Shown: positions 59,550 through 64,000 of the stretch, in pieces
How positions within the stretch are numbered: the first letter of the stretch is position 1
Layout: each line of letters opens with the position of its first letter
Assembly: GCA_963794685.1 (NCBI GenBank)
Contig: CAWCFK010000025.1
Coordinates: forward strand, 1-64,000
DNA length: 64,000 nucleotides
Direction: 5' to 3'
Source: CAVTWH01 sp963794685
GTDB lineage: Bacteria > Actinomycetota > Actinomycetes > Mycobacteriales > Micromonosporaceae
Notes under the pieces: generated by a model
Told to the model about the DNA's origin: nothing
Databases searched by the model: none
Seen by the model: only the letters and a program-made list of their open reading frames with translations
Translations under genes and position numbers: made by a program

Positions 59550-61248
59550 TCAGCGTGCGGTGGCGATGGCGGGTTCCGCGGTGGCCGGGTCCAAGGCGGC
59601 GGGTTCTGTGGGGGGGTTCTGTGGGGGCCGGTTCTGTGGGGGCGGGTTCTGTGGGGGCCGGGTCCTCGGGCTCGGCAGAGTCCGCGTGGGTCGGGTCGGC
59701 GGGGCGGTCGGCGGCGAGACGGATGTCGGGCATCCGTAGCGCCAGCAGGGCGGTGGCGAGCATGACCGCGGCGGCCACCCAGAAGACCGTGTTCGAGGCG
59801 GTGAGGTAGCGGTCGGTGAGGGCGTGCCACTGGCCGTCGGTCACCCCGGGCGAGCGAGCCAGCACCGCCGTCCGGTCGGCGCGACTCAACCCCAGGGTGA
59901 GGACCGTGCCGAGGCCGGCCGCGCCGAACGTGGTACCCAGCGTGGTGACGAACCGTGACGCCGTGGTGGCCTGGCCGAGCAGCTCCGGCGGGGCGCTGAC
60001 CTGGGTGGCCAGCAGCGCCATCTGGGTCACTCCGCCCATCCCGATACCCATGATGAACAGCGCCCCGGCCAGCAGCCAGTAGTTCGCGCCCGACGGGAGC
60101 AGGGTGAACAGCAGCAGGCCGGCCGCGCCGACGAAGGTGTTCACCACCAGCAGCGGCTTGAAGTTGCCGAGCTTGCCCAGCCAGCGTCCCCAGACCAGCA
60201 GGATCGCGAAGATCCCGGCGCCCATCGGGGCGAGCTGCCAGCCGACCGCGCCCGGCGCCGCGCCGCGCTCGATGTTCAGGTAGGTCACCAGGAACACCGG
60301 CAGCGACAGCAGCGCCAGCCCGGAGGCGAACTGGAGGCCCAGGACGGCCCGGACGGCGCGGGTACGCAACGCGGCCACCGGCAGGAACGGTTGCGCGGTG
60401 GTCGCCTGGCGGGCCACGAACGCGACCCCCAGCGCCAGCCCGGCGAGCGCGTACCAGCGCACCGACGCGGCCTGCCAGCCGAGGGCGGTGAGCCGGTCCG
60501 CGGCCAGCAGCAGCGCGGTCATCGCGGCGGTGAACAGCGCCGCGCCGGGCAGGTCCAGGCGCTGCGGCCGGTGCTGGCGGGGCAGCCGCAGCACCGTCAG
60601 GGTCACCACCGTCGCCAGCACCACGAACGGCACCTGGAGCAGGAAGATCCAGCGCCAGGACAGGTACTCGCTGATCGGCCCACCGGCGATCGGGCCGAAC
60701 ACCGCCGCGATGGCGAACAGGCCGCCGCCCACCCCGGAGCGGGAGGCGCGCTTCTTGGGCGGCCACAGCAGCGCGATGATGATCAGCGCCACGCTGGTCA
60801 GGCCGCCACCGCCGAGACCCTGGAGCGCCCGGAAGACGATGAGCTGGTCCAGGTTGCCGGCCGCGCCGCAGGCCACCGTGCCCACTCCGAAGACCGCCAG
60901 CGCCACCAGGTAGAGCCGGCCCGGTCCGTAGCTGTCGCTGAGCTTGCCGTACAGCGGCATGGCCAGGGTGGCGGTCAGCGTGAACGCGCTGATCAACCAG
61001 GACACCCGACCCACGCCGGCGGCCGGGTCGAGGTCCCGCACGATCGGCAACGCGGCGGTGGAGACGATGCTGATGTCCACCAGGCTGATCAGCATGATCG
61101 TGCAGGCGCTCACCAGGAAGGCCAGCTTGGCCAGCTCCGACATCGGCGGGCCGGCACCGTCCACTTCGGACGCCGGCGCGGCCGGCGCGGGGCCGGCCTC
61201 GGCCTTGCTGGGGGGCGCGGCGGTACTGCTACGCACGTCGGTGTCCAC
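59550..61248 (-). CDS. DHA2-family MFS drug exporter (14 TM), frameshifted tail
   Basis: An EmrB/QacA-like exporter of about 565 residues. The start is the GTG at 61246-61248 after GGAGG. Motif A is PLYGKLSDSYGPGRLYLVAL and motif C-like GPIAGGPISEYLSWRWIFLL; about 14 hydrophobic segments. After repeats of PAPTE, a run of seven G at 59610-59616 looks one base too long. With six, the tail continues TEPPTEPAALDPATAEPAIA and stops at 59550. As given, it runs to 59431 with an Arg/His-rich tail. Likely product efflux. It overlaps the end of glycosyltransferase 8 by 20 bp. Confidence 0.82.
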
Positions 61249-62404
61249 GACCAACCTCCGGATCTGCGAGTGATTCCAGGCGGGCCACGACGGTGTGCGG
61301 CGACGGCATCGCCGCCATCTCGTCGCGGGTCTTGCCAGCGGCTGCCGCGAAGCCGGGTTCGCGGAGCAGCCGATCGAGCGCCGCGCAGGTCGCCACGGCC
61401 ACGGTGACGGGATCGCCGCCGTCGACGGCGATGCCGACGCCGGCCGCCCGCACCTGCTGGCCGCCGACCGCGAGCGAGTGGGTGAACGGCAGAACCAGTT
61501 GGGGTACGCCCAGTGCGGCAGCGGTCAGCAGGGTGCCCGACCCGCCGTGGTGGATCACCGCGGCGCAGCCGGGCAGCAGCCGGTTCAGCGGCAGCGGGTC
61601 GATCAACCGGATCGCACCCCCGGGGGTACCGAGCACCTCACGCTGGGCGGCGTCCACCGTCACCAACACCTCGGTACCGGGCAGCGCGGCCAACCCGGCC
61701 AGCAACGGCCGGAACACCTCGGGCGGGTACAGGTCCAGGGTGATCCGCCCCAGCGACAGGCACACCCGACGCGGTCCGGCCGGCCGGTGCACCCAGGCGG
61801 GCAGCACACCACCGCCGCCGTAGGGCACGAACCGGATCGGCTCGCCCGGCGGCAGAGCCGGCGACTGCAGGCCGGCAGGGCACGGGTCCAGGGTCAGCGC
61901 CGGGCGGGGCAGGGTCGCCAGGCCGGCCCGGGTCACCGCGTCCGCGAGCGCCGTGGCGGCCAGGTCCAGCAGCAGCGGGCCGCTGCCGTCGACCCCCCAG
62001 CGGTGGCAGACCAGCGGCACGCCGAGTACCCCGGACAGCAGGTTCGCGCCGAACTCCAACGGGTCGGCGAGGATCAGATCGGGCGCGAAGGCACGGCCCA
62101 GCGCGACGAACTCCGCGACGGTCGGCTCCACCCGGGCCCGCCAACCGGCCGCGACCGTGCCCAGCGACTGGCGTACCCGGTCGGTCTCCGCGCCGAACGC
62201 GGCCGTCACGGAGGCGAACTGGGCGGACTCGTCGTAGTGGTCACCGACCGGGGCGACCGCGAAGCCGGCCCCGGTTGCGGTGCTGACCACGTTGGGGCGG
62301 CCGGCCACGAGAACCTCGTGACCGGCCGCGACCAGTGCCCACCCCAGGGGGATCAGCGGCGCCAGATGGGTCGGCACCGGACTCGGCATCACCAGCACAC
62401 GCAC
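61229..62404 (-). CDS. Glycosyltransferase GT1 family, no. 8
   Basis: A 391-residue GT-B enzyme from the GTG at 62402-62404 (VRVLVMPSPVPTHLAPLIPL). The donor side has VCLSLGRITLDLYPPEVFRP and AVIHHGGSGTLLTAAALGVP. It is closest in pattern to glycosyltransferases 1 and 2, although it lies 30 kb away, linking the two biosynthetic segments. It is 12 bp after the cyclase gene, within one operon with the FAD hydroxylase and exporter. The gene is intact. Confidence 0.87.
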   Translation of the reverse strand: MRVLVMPSPVPTHLAPLIPLGWALVAAGHEVLVAGRPNVVSTATGAGFAVAPVGDHYDESAQFASVTAAFGAETDRVRQSLGTVAAGWRARVEPTVAEFVALGRAFAPDLILADPLEFGANLLSGVLGVPLVCHRWGVDGSGPLLLDLAATALADAVTRAGLATLPRPALTLDPCPAGLQSPALPPGEPIRFVPYGGGGVLPAWVHRPAGPRRVCLSLGRITLDLYPPEVFRPLLAGLAALPGTEVLVTVDAAQREVLGTPGGAIRLIDPLPLNRLLPGCAAVIHHGGSGTLLTAAALGVPQLVLPFTHSLAVGGQQVRAAGVGIAVDGGDPVTVAVATCAALDRLLREPGFAAAAGKTRDEMAAMPSPHTVVARLESLADPEVGRGHRRA

Positions 62405-62416
62405 GGGTCGGCTCCG

Positions 62417-63199
62417 TCAGCCCTCGTCGAGCAGGGCGACTGCCCTGGCCCAGCCGGCCCCACCGCCGACGATCTTCACGGGGAAGCAGGACAACTGGAA
62501 CCCGGTCGCCGCCGGCAGCCGGTCCAGCCCGTACAGGCGCTCGATCTGGCAGTACTCGGTGTCCCGGCCGACGAAGTGGGCCGGCCACAGCACGCCGGTG
62601 TCGCCGGTGCGGCGGTACTCGGCGATCATGTGCGCGAACGGCGCGTCCAGGCTGAACGCATCGGTGCCGATCACCCGTACCCCGAGATCCAGCAAGAGCT
62701 GCACCGCGTCCCCGGTCAGCCCGACGAAGTCGGTGAAGTACTTCGGGGTACCCAGGTAGGCGTCCGAGCCGGTACGCAGCAGCACGATGTCCAGGGGCTG
62801 CGGCTGGTAGCCGATCCGGTCCAACTCGTCGCGGACCCAGGCGGCGTCCAGGGCGCCGACCGGCTCGGCGCTGGCGTCCAGCACCACGGCGGGGCGCAGG
62901 AACCACTCCAGCGGCATCTCGTCGATGTGCCGGGGCGGCCGCCCGTACGTGGTCACCGTGCCGTAGTGCGACGGGGCGTCCACGTGGGTGCCGGTGTGGG
63001 TGGTCAGGGTCAGCGTGTCCAGGGACAGCATCTCGCCGTGCGGCAGTACCGAGATGTCGAAGTCGACGCCCCAGTTCGCGGCCATCGACTCGGCCATGTG
63101 TACCGCCCCGGCAGCCGGCGACAACACGTCGTGGACCACCGGATTCGGCTCCCACTCGGCGTTTGCGTCCACCGGCGAGGACAGGTCAAGCAGTCGCAT
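62417..63199 (-). CDS. Cyclase/hydrolase of PF04199 family
   Basis: A 260-residue protein with the metal-binding signature LTTHTGTHVDAPSHYG (HxGTHxDAPxH). It also has the C-terminal VIGTDAFSLDAPFAHMIAEY and LSCFPVKIVGGGAGWARAVA. The family includes kynurenine formamidases and proteins annotated as polyketide cyclases. Its neighbours (FAD hydroxylase, glycosyltransferase) favour a tailoring or ring-closing role. The start overlaps the hydroxylase end by 14 bp, suggesting coupling. Confidence 0.82.
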   Translation of the reverse strand: MRLLDLSSPVDANAEWEPNPVVHDVLSPAAGAVHMAESMAANWGVDFDISVLPHGEMLSLDTLTLTTHTGTHVDAPSHYGTVTTYGRPPRHIDEMPLEWFLRPAVVLDASAEPVGALDAAWVRDELDRIGYQPQPLDIVLLRTGSDAYLGTPKYFTDFVGLTGDAVQLLLDLGVRVIGTDAFSLDAPFAHMIAEYRRTGDTGVLWPAHFVGRDTEYCQIERLYGLDRLPAATGFQLSCFPVKIVGGGAGWARAVALLDEG

Positions 63200-64000
63200 C
63201 GACGGGTACCCTCCCGGTCAGCCGGGCCGCCCGCAGCGCCGCGAGCAGCGTGTCGGCGTCGTCGGCGTGGCCCCGGGCGGCGAGGTACCCGTCCGGCCGG
63301 ATCAGCGCGTAGTCCCCGTCGACAGCCCCGAACGCGGCCCGCACCTGCCCGGTCGCGTCGACCAGCACGCGAGCGGTGCCGCCCTCGGTGGCCTGCACCG
63401 TGCGCACTGACAGCGCTTCGGAGTCGGGCAGCGTCGGGCCCGCCCCGAACACCAGCAGCGTCCACCGGGTGCTCTTCAGCTCGGTGATCAGCTCCCGCCA
63501 GCCGGCGGATTCCCGGTAGGTGGGCCGGTTGCACTCGATCCGTTGGCCGACGGGGATGCCGGCGGCCGGAGCCGCACCCGGGATGTCGTACTGCAGCGCC
63601 AGGCCGGAGAAGCCGCGCATCATCTTCGCCTCGATCTTGCGCTTGACCGGCTTCAGCAGGTTCAGCAGGCCCATCGCCACCGGCAGGGCCACCGGGGCGA
63701 GCGCGTTGCGCAGCGCGATCAGGCCGGTCGCCGTCTTGGTGGTGGCGAGCAGGGTGGCCCCGATCGGTACCCGCTCGGCGCTGTAGCTGTCCAACAGCTC
63801 CTCGTCGGCGTACCCGCGGATCACGTCGGCCAGCTTCCAGGCCAGGTTGTGCCCGTCCTGGACGCCGGTGTTCAGGCCCTGGCCGGAGGCGGGGCTGTGC
63901 ACGTGCGCGGCGTCGCCGGCCACGAAGCAGCGGCCGACCCGCATCCGCTCGACCATCCGCTGGCGCACCGCGAACACCGACACCCAGGACGGCGACTCGA
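63186..64000 (-). CDS. FAD-dependent aromatic hydroxylase, C-terminal part
   Basis: About 270 residues of a class A flavoprotein monooxygenase; the N-terminal FAD-binding domain lies beyond position 64000. Visible is RCFVAGDAAHVHSPASGQGL with NTGVQDGHNLAWKLADVIRG (the GD motif binding the FAD ribityl chain), then the helical substrate region and the thioredoxin-like C-terminal domain (WTLLVFGAGPTLPDSEAL, YALIRPDGYLAARG). Enzymes of this type hydroxylate or rearrange angucycline and anthracycline intermediates with NAD(P)H and O2. Confidence 0.85.
   Translation of the reverse strand, partial: ESPSWVSVFAVRQRMVERMRVGRCFVAGDAAHVHSPASGQGLNTGVQDGHNLAWKLADVIRGYADEELLDSYSAERVPIGATLLATTKTATGLIALRNALAPVALPVAMGLLNLLKPVKRKIEAKMMRGFSGLALQYDIPGAAPAAGIPVGQRIECNRPTYRESAGWRELITELKSTRWTLLVFGAGPTLPDSEALSVRTVQATEGGTARVLVDATGQVRAAFGAVDGDYALIRPDGYLAARGHADDADTLLAALRAARLTGRVPVDATA

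Noticed and set aside
1..64000. CRISPR array, rRNA operon, replication origin
   Set aside because: No regularly spaced identical repeats, no rRNA-like sequence and no DnaA-box cluster were noticed on reading.

Overview
The window is high-GC DNA with GTG/TTG starts, GGAGG-type ribosome sites and typical actinobacterial families (SARP/AfsR regulators, NarL-type two-component pairs, XRE/DUF5753 with DUF6879 modules, SigJ-like ECF factor). A Micromonosporaceae-type or related actinomycete is the best guess; this is inference from gene content, not a species call.

Region 1 (1-9.3 kb) is an accessory mosaic. It holds a serine-recombinase tail, a degenerate tyrosine integrase, an IS256-family transposase tail, two families of direct repeats, a secreted modular protein whose signal-peptide end is duplicated 7 kb away, a HAD hydrolase, an APH-fold kinase and an RHH/PemK-like toxin-antitoxin pair. 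Region 2 (9.3-23.2 kb) is chromosome-like: two histidine kinase/response regulator pairs, VOC, SDR, alpha/beta hydrolase, DUF4291, a methyltransferase-like protein, a secreted HExxH protein, a hexapeptide acetyltransferase, an aldo/keto reductase, an O-methyltransferase and a PASTA lipoprotein. Region 3 (23.3-47 kb) is a biosynthetic cluster for a heavily glycosylated product. It has an XRE-TPR regulator, a kinase/regulator pair, a Sfp-type phosphopantetheinyl transferase, MarR, flavin reductase, seven GT1 glycosyltransferases, SDR, a luciferase-like monooxygenase, an acyl-activation cassette (ligase, ACP, KASIII-like acyltransferase), a SARP, a double-ABM protein and a DrrAB-type ABC exporter. 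Region 4 (47-59.3 kb) separates two biosynthetic segments and ends in an AfsR-like regulator, an MFS exporter and a tiny peptide gene. Region 5 (59.5-64 kb) returns to biosynthesis: DHA2 exporter, an eighth glycosyltransferase, a PF04199 cyclase and the C-terminal half of an aromatic FAD hydroxylase running off the window. No minimal PKS and no deoxysugar genes are in view; the oxygenase, cyclase, ABM and SARP set suggests an aromatic (type II-like) polyketide glycoside.

The most unusual item is a 22-codon gene at 59197-59265 (minus) with a near-perfect Shine-Dalgarno. It encodes a peptide of three KGWFP repeats, followed on the same strand by an MFS exporter and an AfsR-type STAND regulator. 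The second is a set of SARP-type heptamer repeats with 11 or 22 bp spacing in the promoter regions of the glycosyltransferase and acyltransferase genes. The third is that six biosynthetic or regulatory genes and one exporter are each broken by what reads as one extra base, which must be checked against raw reads before the genes are called pseudogenes.
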